Shown here: piece by piece, positions 1 to 10,300 of the stretch
Position numbering within the stretch: position 1 is the stretch's first letter
Layout: every line of letters starts with the position of its first letter
DNA from: G963422705 sp963422705
Lineage (GTDB): Bacteria; Poribacteria; WGA-4E; WGA-3G
NCBI GenBank assembly: GCA_963422705.1
Contig: OY730443.1
Coordinates: forward strand, 1,612,001-1,676,000
Length of the DNA: 64,000 nt
Reading direction: 5' to 3'
Made by a program: the position numbers and the translations under genes
The notes under the pieces: model-generated
Database searches by the model: none
Told to the model about the DNA's origin: nothing
Seen by the model: the letters and a program-made list of their open reading frames with translations, nothing else

Positions 1-1447
1 TTTCAATACCAACGTTGAGGTTAAATAGCTGCTCCGCACGACGTTTTAACCACCCCATGTTAACGCCGGTGCTTGTTTCCTTAAGCACATGGCTTAATTT
101 GGGGACGTCAGCAGCTGCAATCTTGAGCGTGGAAAGCCAAAGAGAGAGAACAGTCTCTTTCAGTTCCGGCAGCGCCGCCTCCAACTTCGCAAAGTCTTTG
201 GGGATTTCACCCGTACGTTTCAGTTCGGCTTCAATCCATTTTGTAACAAAATCTTCAATGACATCTTTTTCAGCCACCATTCTCCGCATCGTCTGCTCTA
301 TCAGCTCCAATTGCTCTGGGACAACAGCGACATGGGGCGTAATTCCTTCTTTATCAATTGAAGTGCCATTCGGTGTATAATATGATGAGATAGTTAACGA
401 CACAGCCCCAATTTCGCCAAGTGGGTACCGTTTTTGGACGACGCCCTTTCCGAAAGTTTTTTGCCCGACAAGAATGCCCCGGCCGGTATCTTTTATCGCT
501 CCGGCGACGATTTCGGAGGCACTCGCGCTGTATTGATTGACAAGCACAACCAGCGGAATATCCGCATCACAGAGCAATTTTGAGGTTGCAGGGTATTCCT
601 TATCAAATTCGTTTTTGAGTCCTTTCGTTGAAACGATTATCCCTTTACCGATAAACGCATCGGCGATGTGGTAAGCGCCGTTGAGAAGCCCACCTTGGTT
701 TCCGCGTAAATCCAAAATGAGTGCCTTCATACCGGCAGCTTTATGGGCTTCCAGGACGCTGCCAAATTTATCTTCCGTCCCCCCTTTTCTCCCGCTTCCG
801 ATAAATCCAGTGATACGGATATAACCGATTCCGTCCTCAAGCATCGTTGAGTTGACGCTACTAATTGAAATTTTTGCACGCGTTAGCGTGATATCAAACG
901 GCTCAAGAAGTGCACGTTGTACCGTAATTGTCACGTCTGTCCCAATTTTACCTCTGAGTAAATCAACCACATCACCGGATGTCATCCCCGTTTTTTCGCT
1001 GAGATGAATTGACTTTCCATTGACTTTTGTAATGTAATCTCCTGCTTGGAGCCCGACAGACTGCGCAGGTGTGCCTGAAAGCGGTTTGGAAATTTTAATG
1101 AACCCGCGGTAATCTTCATAAATCTGGATACCCAGCCCACCAAATTCCGCGTTATAGATATTTTCGACAGAACGCTGATGGGCACGGTGGGATAAGAGGT
1201 ATGTATACGGGTCACCAATTGCCGCAAGTGCCCCTTTAATTGCACCTTGGTACATCACATCGCTGTCTATTGGTTTATAATAATTCTCTTCGGCAATATA
1301 GATAGCCGATGCGAGTGCCTTGTTTAGCATTGCCCGCGTGATACGTTGTTCACCGCTCAAAACGCCTTTTTCACCGGAGTGAATAAGTAGAAACGGAATA
1401 CAAAAGGCAGCAACTAAGATAATGAAGGATAAAGTGTATCTTTTCAT
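1..1447 (-). CDS. S41 family C-terminal processing peptidase (CtpA-like), 3' end outside window
   Basis: Serine protease of the Ctp/Tsp family that trims or degrades exported proteins in the periplasm. The frame is open from an ATG at 1447 to the left edge (about 482 codons), so the C-terminus is missing. An N-terminal hydrophobic segment (MKRYTLSFIILVAAF) acts as signal or anchor. A PDZ domain lies at about residues 105-190 (GGLGIQIYEDYRGF, then GLQAGDYITKVNGKS). The S41 core carries the Ser/Lys dyad: the middle Ser of SASASEIVAGA and, 25 residues later, the Lys of TFGKGVVQ. It lies 69 bp downstream of the lipid A acyltransferase gene on the same strand. Family assignment is firm; the substrate is unknown. 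Confidence 0.93.
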   Translation of the reverse strand, partial: MKRYTLSFIILVAAFCIPFLLIHSGEKGVLSGEQRITRAMLNKALASAIYIAEENYYKPIDSDVMYQGAIKGALAAIGDPYTYLLSHRAHQRSVENIYNAEFGGLGIQIYEDYRGFIKISKPLSGTPAQSVGLQAGDYITKVNGKSIHLSEKTGMTSGDVVDLLRGKIGTDVTITVQRALLEPFDITLTRAKISISSVNSTMLEDGIGYIRITGFIGSGRKGGTEDKFGSVLEAHKAAGMKALILDLRGNQGGLLNGAYHIADAFIGKGIIVSTKGLKNEFDKEYPATSKLLCDADIPLVVLVNQYSASASEIVAGAIKDTGRGILVGQKTFGKGVVQKRYPLGEIGAVSLTISSYYTPNGTSIDKEGITPHVAVVPEQLELIEQTMRRMVAEKDVIEDFVTKWIEAELKRTGEIPKDFAKLEAALPELKETVLSLWLSTLKIAAADVPKLSHVLKETSTGVNMGWLKRRAEQLFNLNVGIE

Positions 1448-1516
1448 GATTTCCCCTCTTTTTTCCAGTGTTTCGTATCGTCTTTTCGTTCTTTTATGAT
1501 AACATAATTTCAACAT

Positions 1517-2434
1517 TCAGCCAATACGCTTTTCCCGTTTTACCCGCCAGTCTGGCCCGGGCTGTGTTTTCCACCTGTTGTGCAGCCATAACCACTGTTC
1601 GGGGAATTTGCGAATGTACGTCTCTAGTTGCATGAGAAGATGTGTTGTCCATTTATGCACGTCTTGCTCAAAATTGGTGGTGGCTTCCAGCTTGATGGGG
1701 GGCAAAATATGTACATGGTGCCTGTCATCCGCTTGCCGAATATCTACTGAAAAGAGGAGTGGCGCGCCCGTTTTAAGCGCCAAGACAACGGGGCCGCGCG
1801 CAGCGGAAGCGGGTTTGCCGAAAAATTTGACTGCGACGCCTTCCGCCCCCGCGTTCTGATCTGCGAAGAAACCAACGGCATGGTTACTTTTTAGGGCGCG
1901 CAAAGTTTCCCGGACAGCCTGCCGACGAGGAATCAGTTCTAAACTCAGATGCTCACGATACTTACAGACATAAGCATTGAGACGCTCATTTTTCAACGGA
2001 AAAGCGATAGCTTTCGCTTGATGCGGAATGAGGGCACCATAAACCAAGGCAAGGAGCTCCCAGTTTCCAAAATGTGGCAGAAACACAATCGCGCCTTTGC
2101 CGCGCGATAAAGCGTTGTGGAGATTTTCCGCGCCTTCTACCGTGACATCACACCAGATATTATCAACTGTGAATTGTGGAAACCGAAGAAATTCAATACA
2201 GGTTTTACCCACATTCATAAAAGAAGCTTTGCAAATTTCCTGTCTCTCTGCTTCTGTTAATGCGCCGCCGAACGCAATCTGTAGATTATTTAGAGCAATC
2301 TGTCGCCGTCTTTTCCACAGGCGATAGGCAAAACTGCCTACCACGGTACCGAGGTGCATCGCGTACGGTTTAGAAATTCGGCGGCAGAGCCAGCCAAAAC
2401 TCCGAACGAGCTGATACACAACTTTATCTTTCAA
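1517..2434 (-). CDS. Lipid A biosynthesis acyltransferase (LpxL/HtrB family)
   Basis: Inner-membrane acyltransferase that adds a secondary acyl chain to lipid A or a related glycolipid. The 305-residue length is normal for the family. The catalytic H-x4-E/D motif is visible as HFGNWE near residue 120, and a second conserved patch, FFADQNAG, follows near residue 190. The C-terminal FPEQWLWLHNRWK is characteristic of LpxL/LpxM proteins. The N-terminus has a hydrophobic segment suited to membrane anchoring. It implies a lipid A-bearing outer membrane. Which acyl position or chain is used cannot be told from sequence. Confidence 0.92.
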   Translation of the reverse strand: MKDKVVYQLVRSFGWLCRRISKPYAMHLGTVVGSFAYRLWKRRRQIALNNLQIAFGGALTEAERQEICKASFMNVGKTCIEFLRFPQFTVDNIWCDVTVEGAENLHNALSRGKGAIVFLPHFGNWELLALVYGALIPHQAKAIAFPLKNERLNAYVCKYREHLSLELIPRRQAVRETLRALKSNHAVGFFADQNAGAEGVAVKFFGKPASAARGPVVLALKTGAPLLFSVDIRQADDRHHVHILPPIKLEATTNFEQDVHKWTTHLLMQLETYIRKFPEQWLWLHNRWKTQPGPDWRVKREKRIG

Positions 2435-2982
2435 TTGTTAGTAAATTCCCTTCAAAACTATCGTATTATCGAGTATATCATAAACGTGAGGCGCCATGCA
2501 AAGCGTTATCAGCGTGATTCCGTTTCCAAATTTTCGTGGCGTCGCCGACAGCATAGCGTTGAGAGGAAACATCAGCGATTCCCTGATGAGACAGGACATC
2601 AAAATGGAATACAAGCAATAGTGCAAATTTCATTCCAGCGCTCAGTACCACCACGACTAACGGGCCACCTCTAAAGCGCCGCGTCTCTAGCGAAGCACGA
2701 GATGGTGCTGCTATCGCTTGACGGAAAACAGGAAATTCTATAAAATAGTTGCGAAAGACGGGAAGGAAGACAGTAAATCCAGCGCTACAACCAATAGGAC
2801 AGCCGTAACATCGTATCGTAAGCACTTTGGGCGATTCTAGATGATGATGATAGCTGACGGTTTTTCTATGATGAACGCAAAATTGACAAAATGGAATTTT
2901 GATTTCCGAATAGTATAAACACAAGATAAAAGTGAAACTTAGCAGTTTGTATTTGCCAATTTCAACGCACTGTTTTTTTCGG
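2435..2982. other. Intergenic region between divergent genes, no supported gene
   Basis: About 550 bases separate the lipid A acyltransferase (minus) from the PorV-like gene (plus). Open frames exist on both strands, the longest being a minus-strand frame at 2478-3128 that runs into the PorV-like gene in antisense. None shows a recognisable domain, a convincing ribosome site or a codon pattern like the neighbours. The stretch may hold promoters for both flanking genes and possibly decayed sequence. Confidence 0.4.
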
Positions 2983-3882
2983 ATGAGAAAATGCATAACG
3001 TTGTTAACACTCGTTTTCCTATGGAATCGAGACGTTGATGCGGCATTTGAAAACAGTGGGGTGACGGCAAGCGCTATGGGAATGGGCGGTGCGTATACTG
3101 CAGTCGCACGGGATACAAGTGCGCTCATATGGAATCCAGCCGGATTAGTGCAACTCCACTCCCCTGAAATTGGACTCAGCTACACAGAGCTGTACGGAAT
3201 ACTGGGTTATAGTTTTATTGGATGGGCACACCCAATTCGGGCCCGGGAGCGCGCGTTGAGAGATTTCCAAACGATTGGGGCGGCACTACTCAGTTCAAGC
3301 GATACGGAGGGCTTATCGCAAGAACAAATTGTTTTGCTATCAGGGGCTACCTACGTGCCGAGGTTTCCCATTCATGTCGGTGTCAATATCAAATACTTTT
3401 CCACTTCAGTCAACCTACCGAATCGGGATATGCCCGCTTTAACCGTTCCGTTAGGGCAAGGAGATGGCTGGGGCCTCGATGTGGGTGTCCGCTATAGACT
3501 CTCCATCCAGAATTTGGAGAGAGTTACCATCGGGGTGATGTTCCCAAATCTGTTATCGCAGCTCTATTACCGGCGGCAATCGGTACGTTACAACCAGGCA
3601 CTGCTAACAGAATGGCGTATCGGTTGTGCAGTGATATTAGATTCCATGCTGGCTGCTTTTGAGCTGGAAAACGGCCACCCTCTCATTGGATGTGAGTATC
3701 GCCTCAATTCAGATAAGGGCACTGTCGCATTGAGGTTCGGATGGCGTTTTACCGGAGGGGTATCGCGTGGGCTCACGCTCGGATTCGGTTATCACGGCGG
3801 CAACATTGTGTTAGATTACGCCTTTGTTAACGGGCGCTATGACGCACAGTCCTCGCGTTTCTCGGTTCGGCTTTCTTACTGA
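2983..3882 (+). CDS. PorV/PorQ-like outer membrane beta-barrel protein (UPF0164-type)
   Basis: Predicted outer membrane protein of the PorV/UPF0164 type. The hallmark is the mature N-terminus, GMGGAYTAVARDTSALIWNP, seen in this family just after the signal peptide. The rest alternates short hydrophobic and polar strands and ends in an aromatic-terminated strand (SRFSVRLSY), as barrels do. The ATG at 2983 gives a signal peptide (MRKCITLLTLVFLW, cleavage near VDAAFE). An upstream in-frame ATG at 2932 would add 17 residues ahead of it and is less likely. No T9SS partner genes are visible here, so a role in secretion or transport is not implied. Confidence 0.82.
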   Translation: MRKCITLLTLVFLWNRDVDAAFENSGVTASAMGMGGAYTAVARDTSALIWNPAGLVQLHSPEIGLSYTELYGILGYSFIGWAHPIRARERALRDFQTIGAALLSSSDTEGLSQEQIVLLSGATYVPRFPIHVGVNIKYFSTSVNLPNRDMPALTVPLGQGDGWGLDVGVRYRLSIQNLERVTIGVMFPNLLSQLYYRRQSVRYNQALLTEWRIGCAVILDSMLAAFELENGHPLIGCEYRLNSDKGTVALRFGWRFTGGVSRGLTLGFGYHGGNIVLDYAFVNGRYDAQSSRFSVRLSY

Positions 3883-3900
3883 TTTCTGTGAAATGGAAGC

Positions 3901-3938
3901 TTGATAACCGCTCACTCAGGCAAGTAGGCGGTTATCAA
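3901..3938. terminator. Inverted repeat between convergent genes, possible bidirectional terminator
   Basis: TTGATAACCG (3901-3910) and CGGTTATCAA (3929-3938) form a perfect 10-bp stem around an 18-base loop, between the convergent PorV-like and TatP genes. No strong T tract follows on either strand, so termination is suggested by position more than by sequence. A 10-base direct repeat TGCCACGCTG follows at 3941-3950 and 3964-3973. Confidence 0.5.
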
Positions 3939-3994
3939 CATGCCACGCTGTTTTCAGGCTACTTGCCACGCTGTGGGAGATTCCTCGCAACTAA

Positions 3995-5035
3995 TTAATT
4001 GCTCTCACGGTACTCACGTAAAAGCGCGTTAATCCTATCCAGAGGCGCCTGAGAATAGATTTTACCAACAAGCCCATTGTGGGTTTCGATGGCGATTTTA
4101 TCCAACTCCTCCCGCGCAACCGCATCAAATTCAACTAGCTTAATCCCAGCCTTCTTTTGGAGGGCCTCAATCGCTACATCGTTATCCTTACGAATTTTTT
4201 TCACCAGTTCGGCGTGATGCTTGGTAGAAATCTCACGCAATTTCTTTTGATGCGCTACAGAAAGTTGCATGAACTTTTCCTTCGTCATCAGCGTCGCCCC
4301 GATACCAATATTAACCGGCACATCCGTCATGTACTTGAGTTTTGGATACCATTGTAATGCGATACAAGCGTACGGCGATGCCGTGATAGCGTTGAGCTGC
4401 CCCGAATAAAGCGCCGAAAGCACCTGCGAGACATCTTTCGGCACGCCTGCGATTTTTAGGTTTTTAGCAAATTCAAGTCCGATGCTATCCGAGGCACGCG
4501 TCCACATTTTTACTTCCGGGGATTGGAGAGCAGTGAGGGAGTCAATCGGGTGATGACTGAAAATGTAATAGTAACCAATATCACCCCACCCAAGCAAGAT
4601 ATAACCGACATCTGAAAAAGCCTGGTGGAGCTCATCACGAAGATGGTCCCGGACGTAATCGAGTTCTTGATATGTTTTGAACATCCGTGGAAGTTGAAGA
4701 ATCAACACTTCTTTGTGAATTTCGCCGAGGCCCGTCGCCGTTATCGCGCCTGCATCGAGCAGCCCCGCCCGTATTTTACGGATGACATCCAATTCATCAC
4801 CTTGGACGCCGTTGGGGTAGAATCGGAATTTAACTTCACCATCAGTTTCAGCAGCAATTTCCGCCGCCATCGCATCGAAACTGTTCATCCACGAAGAATC
4901 CTTTGGAGCCAACGTCGCAAGTTTCACCCTTTCAGCGGCAATCGCATCTCCCGGAAAAAAGATGCTAGTTAGAATCAATAGCACGAAAAATGAGACAAAA
5001 GCACCCGTTAATTGATAAGTTTTCGTTTTCATCAT
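3995..5035 (-). CDS. TRAP transporter periplasmic substrate-binding protein (DctP/TatP type)
   Basis: Periplasmic solute-binding component of a TRAP-type uptake system. The signal peptide covers about residues 1-34 and ends at AIAAERVKLAT. The DctP fold shows in RVKLATLAPKDSSWMNSF near the mature start, GEVKFRFYPNGVQGDE near residue 70, and the later ALYSGQLNAITASP region. The start codon overlaps the stop of the upstream gene (ATGA arrangement), so the two are translationally coupled. The partner is a TatT-type lipoprotein, matching the TPAT (TPR-associated TRAP) systems described in Treponema. No DctQ/DctM membrane subunits are nearby. The ligand is unknown; TPAT systems have been proposed to bind hydrophobic molecules. 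Confidence 0.9.
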   Translation of the reverse strand: MMKTKTYQLTGAFVSFFVLLILTSIFFPGDAIAAERVKLATLAPKDSSWMNSFDAMAAEIAAETDGEVKFRFYPNGVQGDELDVIRKIRAGLLDAGAITATGLGEIHKEVLILQLPRMFKTYQELDYVRDHLRDELHQAFSDVGYILLGWGDIGYYYIFSHHPIDSLTALQSPEVKMWTRASDSIGLEFAKNLKIAGVPKDVSQVLSALYSGQLNAITASPYACIALQWYPKLKYMTDVPVNIGIGATLMTKEKFMQLSVAHQKKLREISTKHHAELVKKIRKDNDVAIEALQKKAGIKLVEFDAVAREELDKIAIETHNGLVGKIYSQAPLDRINALLREYRESN

Positions 5036-5982
5036 TCAGTCCCTCCTTCTTCAATTTCTGTGTCAAATAGTGTATCCGCTTGAGCCAACAACCGTTTCGC
5101 ACGAGATTTCGCAAGTGCCGTTGCCGCTTCTTGCCCCGGGAAAATGTCTGACGGGGCATCAAGGACTTCTTGTAAGACTTGTTTGTAGAGCGCCGCATTC
5201 TGCGTCGGGTACGCGTAATACCGGGCGAGATAACAGTTACTGAGCAAAAATTTGCCGTTATTAATTCTATCGACATGCGCAATATGCTCTTTCGCCTTCT
5301 CCGGGTTACCCCCAATTGATGGCGCCCTGTCACCGTAGTACACGGTGAAAAAGAGGTGAGCACCGCCGTAGTAGATAGTCTCATCCAACTCAAGCACGCG
5401 GCGCATCATGAGCTCCACACGGGGCAAATCGATGATTTGCATTGGGTCATCCTTCTGAAGGCTGATGCCGCGAGCTACCCCATAAGCTGCCCAGAATAGG
5501 GGTTCGGTATGCTTCTTTTTGAGTTTTTGGAGCCCTTTCTTAAATATCTCAATATCGACAGTCATTGCCTGATTAAAGGTTTTATTCTCTTGCGCGAGGA
5601 CTCTGAATGCGTAACGCTGCGAACGTCCATAATAGTCAATCGCCCGCATGCGCAGCGTCGCTGCACTCGCAATGTCCCCCGCAATTCGAGCGTCCTCCAT
5701 CTTATCTTCAATAAAACCGCTGTAAGATGAAAAAGCACGAGATGTCATGATGAGGAGAGTGGGATTTTCTGGTACAATCTCAAGCATCCCCTCAAATGTC
5801 TTGAGATTACCTCTAATGCTGGCTTCTATCAAAGTGAGGTCTGCCTCTTTTTGAAGTGCAGCACCCGCCTTGGAATAAACAATGACTGTTCTACCGACTG
5901 TTAGCTTGGTGAGGCTGCATCCGGTGAGAGATATCGGTAAAAGCAGTAGAAATATTTGGATTCTTAATAGATTCCGGAACAT
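5032..5982 (-). CDS. TRAP-associated TatT-like TPR lipoprotein
   Basis: Predicted lipoprotein of the TatT family, a helical TPR-like protein that forms a complex with the periplasmic TRAP binding protein. The lipobox LTGC lies near residue 22 after a hydrophobic signal. Family-like segments are IEASIRGNLKTFEGMLEIVP, a Tyr/Phe-rich helix (MTSRAFSSYSGFIEDKMEDA) and the DETIYYGGAHLFFTVYYGDR block. The ATG at 5982 follows a ribosome site (AAGGTGG). A GTG at 5997 would add five residues. It ends in TGA, showing that TGA acts as a normal stop here, and overlaps the TatP start by 4 bases. Confidence 0.87.
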   Translation of the reverse strand: MFRNLLRIQIFLLLLPISLTGCSLTKLTVGRTVIVYSKAGAALQKEADLTLIEASIRGNLKTFEGMLEIVPENPTLLIMTSRAFSSYSGFIEDKMEDARIAGDIASAATLRMRAIDYYGRSQRYAFRVLAQENKTFNQAMTVDIEIFKKGLQKLKKKHTEPLFWAAYGVARGISLQKDDPMQIIDLPRVELMMRRVLELDETIYYGGAHLFFTVYYGDRAPSIGGNPEKAKEHIAHVDRINNGKFLLSNCYLARYYAYPTQNAALYKQVLQEVLDAPSDIFPGQEAATALAKSRAKRLLAQADTLFDTEIEEGGTE

Positions 5983-6110
5983 AGTAACAGTTTCCACCTT
6001 TTGTTAGGATATTAATTTTCCATCTCGCTTCAAAAGTCGGTATGAAGTTGTTGGTGCAAATGTTCTTTTCATCCGTGCTTCTGATACAATTTCAATCTTT
6101 CCGGTTGAAG

Positions 6111-7247
6111 TCAATTCGTTATCGCAGAGTAGAATGGCAAAAGTCGGACTATGCCCTTGACACGTCCCTCCGGCATCTCAATTTCTACGGAACTGCCCTT
6201 TTCCGTGAATGCCATCCGCACGTAGCCGAGAGCAATCATTTTATTTAGAGAGGGCGAATAGGCAATACTGGTAATCCACCCTATCTTTTTTTCGCCACTG
6301 TAGACGTTCTTTGTCCGGTGTTCAAACTGTTGTGCGCGTTGGGGACTCTCTGCAACGGGGAAAGGACGTTGGATTTCAATGCCGCGCAGCAAACGGTTGG
6401 GATGTCCACGGTAATGCATTCTCGCGATGATTTCCTGGCCGATATAGCACCCTTTGTCAAAATTAATGGCATGTGTTAACTCTGCTTCAAGCGGAATAAT
6501 ATCCTCTGTTAATTCGGCAGCGTATTTCGGGGTGCCAGCCTCAATTCGGAGCATTTCCAACGCCTCCGTTCCAATGGGCGTAGGGGGTACCGTTTCCGAC
6601 ATCACCCGCTCCCATAACGCTTCTAATGATTCAACGTTGGTATAGAGATGATAACCGATTTCCCCGGTTTCGTGGGTGCGGGCGTACATTACCTCGTGGG
6701 CGCCGTCGGCGCTCACAATTTCACAAAATCCGTTATAATATTCGTCGAGTTCTGGGAGCGTCGGCTCTTCCAAAACCGCGCGGAGGAGATGATGTGCTTG
6801 CGGTCCATAAATAGCGAGGGCACCGGTTTGCACCGTGATGTCTTCCAACGCCACATCATCTGCGATGATATATTTGTCTAACGCTTGGAAGAGGATTTCC
6901 GCAGGCGCCGGATTGGCGTCAATATAAATCGCTTCTTCACGCACGTAAACGCGCATATCGGAGATAATTTTGCCACGATTCGTTAAAAGGGTGGCATAAT
7001 TTCCATGTCCCACCGGTATGCCTTCAACATCATTGGAAAGGATGCGATGTAGAAATTTCGCCCTGTCTTCTCCGTTCACGCGATATCTACTCCGGTGTGA
7101 TATATCAGCTATGCCGACACGATTTCTAACGGCGTGATGTTCCGCAATCGCATCTGTGAAATGCGACGGGAGATTCCAATCTTGGGACTTTTGTACAAAT
7201 GTTGCGCCGAGTTGACAGTGGATGTGATAAAGTGGTGTTGTTTTCAT
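6111..7247 (-). CDS. YgfZ/GcvT-family folate-binding protein
   Basis: Member of the aminomethyltransferase fold family. The KGCYIGQEIIARMHYRG motif (near residue 260) is the YgfZ signature (K-G-C-[FY]-x-G-Q-E) rather than the glycine cleavage T-protein motif. It is therefore better read as a YgfZ-like protein supporting iron-sulfur enzymes than as GcvT. The N-terminal GcvT domain is seen in RVGIADISHRSRYRVNGEDR, and LHRILSNDVEGIP follows. About 378 residues, somewhat longer than E. coli YgfZ. The ATG at 7247 is chosen; in-frame GTG and TTG codons lie up to 24 bases upstream. No gcvH or gcvP is nearby. Confidence 0.85.
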   Translation of the reverse strand: MKTTPLYHIHCQLGATFVQKSQDWNLPSHFTDAIAEHHAVRNRVGIADISHRSRYRVNGEDRAKFLHRILSNDVEGIPVGHGNYATLLTNRGKIISDMRVYVREEAIYIDANPAPAEILFQALDKYIIADDVALEDITVQTGALAIYGPQAHHLLRAVLEEPTLPELDEYYNGFCEIVSADGAHEVMYARTHETGEIGYHLYTNVESLEALWERVMSETVPPTPIGTEALEMLRIEAGTPKYAAELTEDIIPLEAELTHAINFDKGCYIGQEIIARMHYRGHPNRLLRGIEIQRPFPVAESPQRAQQFEHRTKNVYSGEKKIGWITSIAYSPSLNKMIALGYVRMAFTEKGSSVEIEMPEGRVKGIVRLLPFYSAITN

Positions 7248-7323
7248 ACGTTTATCTTTTCCCCGCACCAAAAGCAGGGGATATCTCTTTATTCGTATTT
7301 GGGTTAAAAATTCTGTTTATGGG

Positions 7324-10300
7324 TTAAAACATTCTGTTTAGGCGATAGATAATATGCACATCTTCTAGATATGAGGAAAAACTGGAAAAATCCTTTACCG
7401 GTGAGACGAGCTCAACGACGATGCACTGCGGCGCCCTCTCTCCATCCGGCCCCAGGAAAACCGAAAATCCCAGTCCCACAGCGGTTTTTAGCCGTTCCAC
7501 TATCGAGAAATCGGAGAAGGTTTCTTCATCAAACCACCACACATGCCCGGCATCAAGGAAGCAGCTGAATGCCCAGCCAAGCACATTCTCGGTGTCAATT
7601 CTTGTCGAAATGACTGTTTCCTTCATCAGACGGTATTCAATATTGAGGAGCATTCGCCTATCTCCTGCGAATGCCTGAAAAGGGTACCCTCGGACAGTGT
7701 CTCCACCACCGAGATAGAGAAGCGATTGTTGAGGTAGGGGTGCGTCGGAGAAATCCCCCGCAAGTCGGATGTTTAAGTAATGTGCTCCGAACAACGGTGT
7801 ATAACGCGCTAATTCAAACTTGTAAAGATTGAAATCATAATCGCCACCCAAGCGTTCGCCGGCCATTTCAATGACAAAATTTCCTTTCCATCCTCGCCGG
7901 GTGCGCCCATGTGGCAAAAGGTACCTTCGCCCCATATTGTGCAAAAGTGGGCTGCTATATTTTTCATCCCGCGTATCAAAAGTATAACTGAGAGATAGAC
8001 TTCTCATTTTACCACGTCGAATCCGGGAATTACCGCGCTTGATGAGTTCTCTGTTAAAATAACTCCAATCTGTCGATTTGAATAGGTTGTCATGGCGCTC
8101 TTGTGTGAACCCAAATCGCAATTGCGATGATGTTCCAAAGACATGTGTTATCCAAGCTTGATGTCCATGCCGTTGATAATAATTTTTAAGAGCGGTTCCA
8201 TATAGTACATCCCCTAAATTGAACCGGATAGGTAGCAGCATGTTGTCAGAGGTGCTAGTCGTTAGTTTGTAGTAACCTGCACCGAGTTTAATATCACCAA
8301 TATACCGCCCCCCGGTGGTGCTAAAGAACCGTTTTTCTATTCCAATATCGTAATTCCATATGCGGCTGGAAAATCCACGGCTGAGTGAACCGAAAAACAG
8401 TTCTTGCCCGGTTATCCGTGTTAAGATGCTCCCATTCGCACCGAGCACGAGTCCGTGAACTCGGTTAAAACCGATGATTGGACTGACACCCGGTTTAGCG
8501 AGGGGTTGCTCCTCGATATCCACAATCAGGATGTTTTTTCGTCCATCACGTTGGATTCGCCAGTCGAGAATAGATTTGAAATGTTCATTGTGTTGGGTGA
8601 GCTGCTCGCGCATCCGTCTTATCTTAACTTGGCCCAGGGTTCGATAATAGACGTCATCGGGCGCGAAATCAAGGGCTGCAGCAAGTTCTGCGTGTGATAT
8701 TCGCTTATTGCCGGTGAAACGTATTTCATCCAGTGAACCCTCGTTAATGGAGAAGCTAAGCACGTCGTTGACAAATTGATGCGTGACTGTAGCGAATTCG
8801 TAACCGCGATTCCGATAAAAATGAACAATAAGTTGCTGTTTCAACTTTACAGTTGCAACGGCAAGATATCCTGATGCTAAATCAAACCATTCCTTGATAA
8901 ATTGTTCAGGAAAACTCCGGTTTCCGGTGATATCAATTTCCCGTGCAAATTGAACAGGGGCTTCAATTAGGCGAATCCGTAAAGTATAGGTGGGGCTTGC
9001 CACCCGCTCACTCGTGAATTTTTCGGGTGGCGGCTTTTGTACAGTTTCGCTTGTTATCAATTGGGATGGAGGCGCTGTTGCAACAGTTTCCAACCGAACC
9101 TCTTGAAACCAGTCATGATTTTCCAATTCAGCAATGAGCCAAGAAAGTTCTGAGTTTGTGATAACATCACCGTGCTCTATCGGTAGCTGCTTCAACACAA
9201 CTTCGGTTGGAATCGTTCTATTCCCCAAAATTTCAATGGCGGTAACCCGCAATTTTTCCTCGGATTCAAAACTTTCCGGGAGCTGTGATTCCGGGGTTAC
9301 AAGCTTTAGCGAGCCGAGGGCCTCCTTCCAATGCGGCCACCACGGGTGTTCAACATCATAAGTAGGTAACCAGTAACTATACTCCCGTTTCGTCGTCAGC
9401 TCTGGAGATTGAGGATTGATGCTCTGTCCTTGTGCTTTACGGTGGACGTTAAAGTGCCACGTATCTTGAGTTTGTTGTTCCAACTGGTGTCGTGGAATGG
9501 CAATTTCAAGGCTCCAAAAAGTAGCGTTAATTCGTGTCGCAACCTTTGCATCTGAATTCCATATGCTATCCGCTTTAAATGTTTGTGTGGCGTCGGTTTG
9601 TGTTTTCCATTGAACATCATTAGGAACAAAACGTAAAATAGGACTACCGACGGAATTAACGACTTGATCGAAAATTGCACCGAGCGGGTTAACAACGAAA
9701 TGATAGTAGCGTTCTGTCTGTGGATTTGGGTCCAGTAGGATTTCTACCGCTTCATCCTCCCAGATAGGAGAATCCTGCTGTGTTTGCGAGACACGTGAAA
9801 CTTGTATATGGGGAAAGTATGCTTTCACACCGATATAGAAATTTTGTGTATCCCACATCAAAAGGGCCTCGGTGGGGTTCGCTGGCGTTTCACTCCCTTC
9901 TGGCTCCTGAAAGGAGTGGAGATGCGCAGCATCTATCCACGCTTTCTCAAGGAGATTTCCATCAATGACGGGGGCCACTCCTGATTTGGGGACATGTTTT
10001 GCGGTTTCTGCGAAAACTGATTCCGTTTCGGGTGGCGTTGCAATAGGTAGAATTGAAATCGCATGAGTGGTTTTCAAGCGAAGCAGGGGACCGCCGCCGT
10101 TAAGCCTCATATGGGAGTCATCCTCAATTTGCGCGGGTAGGTTAACGAGCACCTGTTTTCGCTCGCTTTCAACTTCAACATCGGCCGGATAATTTTCGGA
10201 GAGCCGCAATTCGATACCACCGCCGTGTGCTGTTAAATCAAGGGGTGCTGCGACAGCATCAAGCACCGCCAACGCAATTGAACCGTCTTTCGTATTTATC

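Noticed and set aside
2478..3128. Long minus-strand open frame antisense to the PorV-like gene
   Set aside because: No recognised domain, no ribosome site, and it overlaps the start of a well supported gene on the other strand. A GIAD-R-Y stretch loosely recalls phytol kinase but is too weak.
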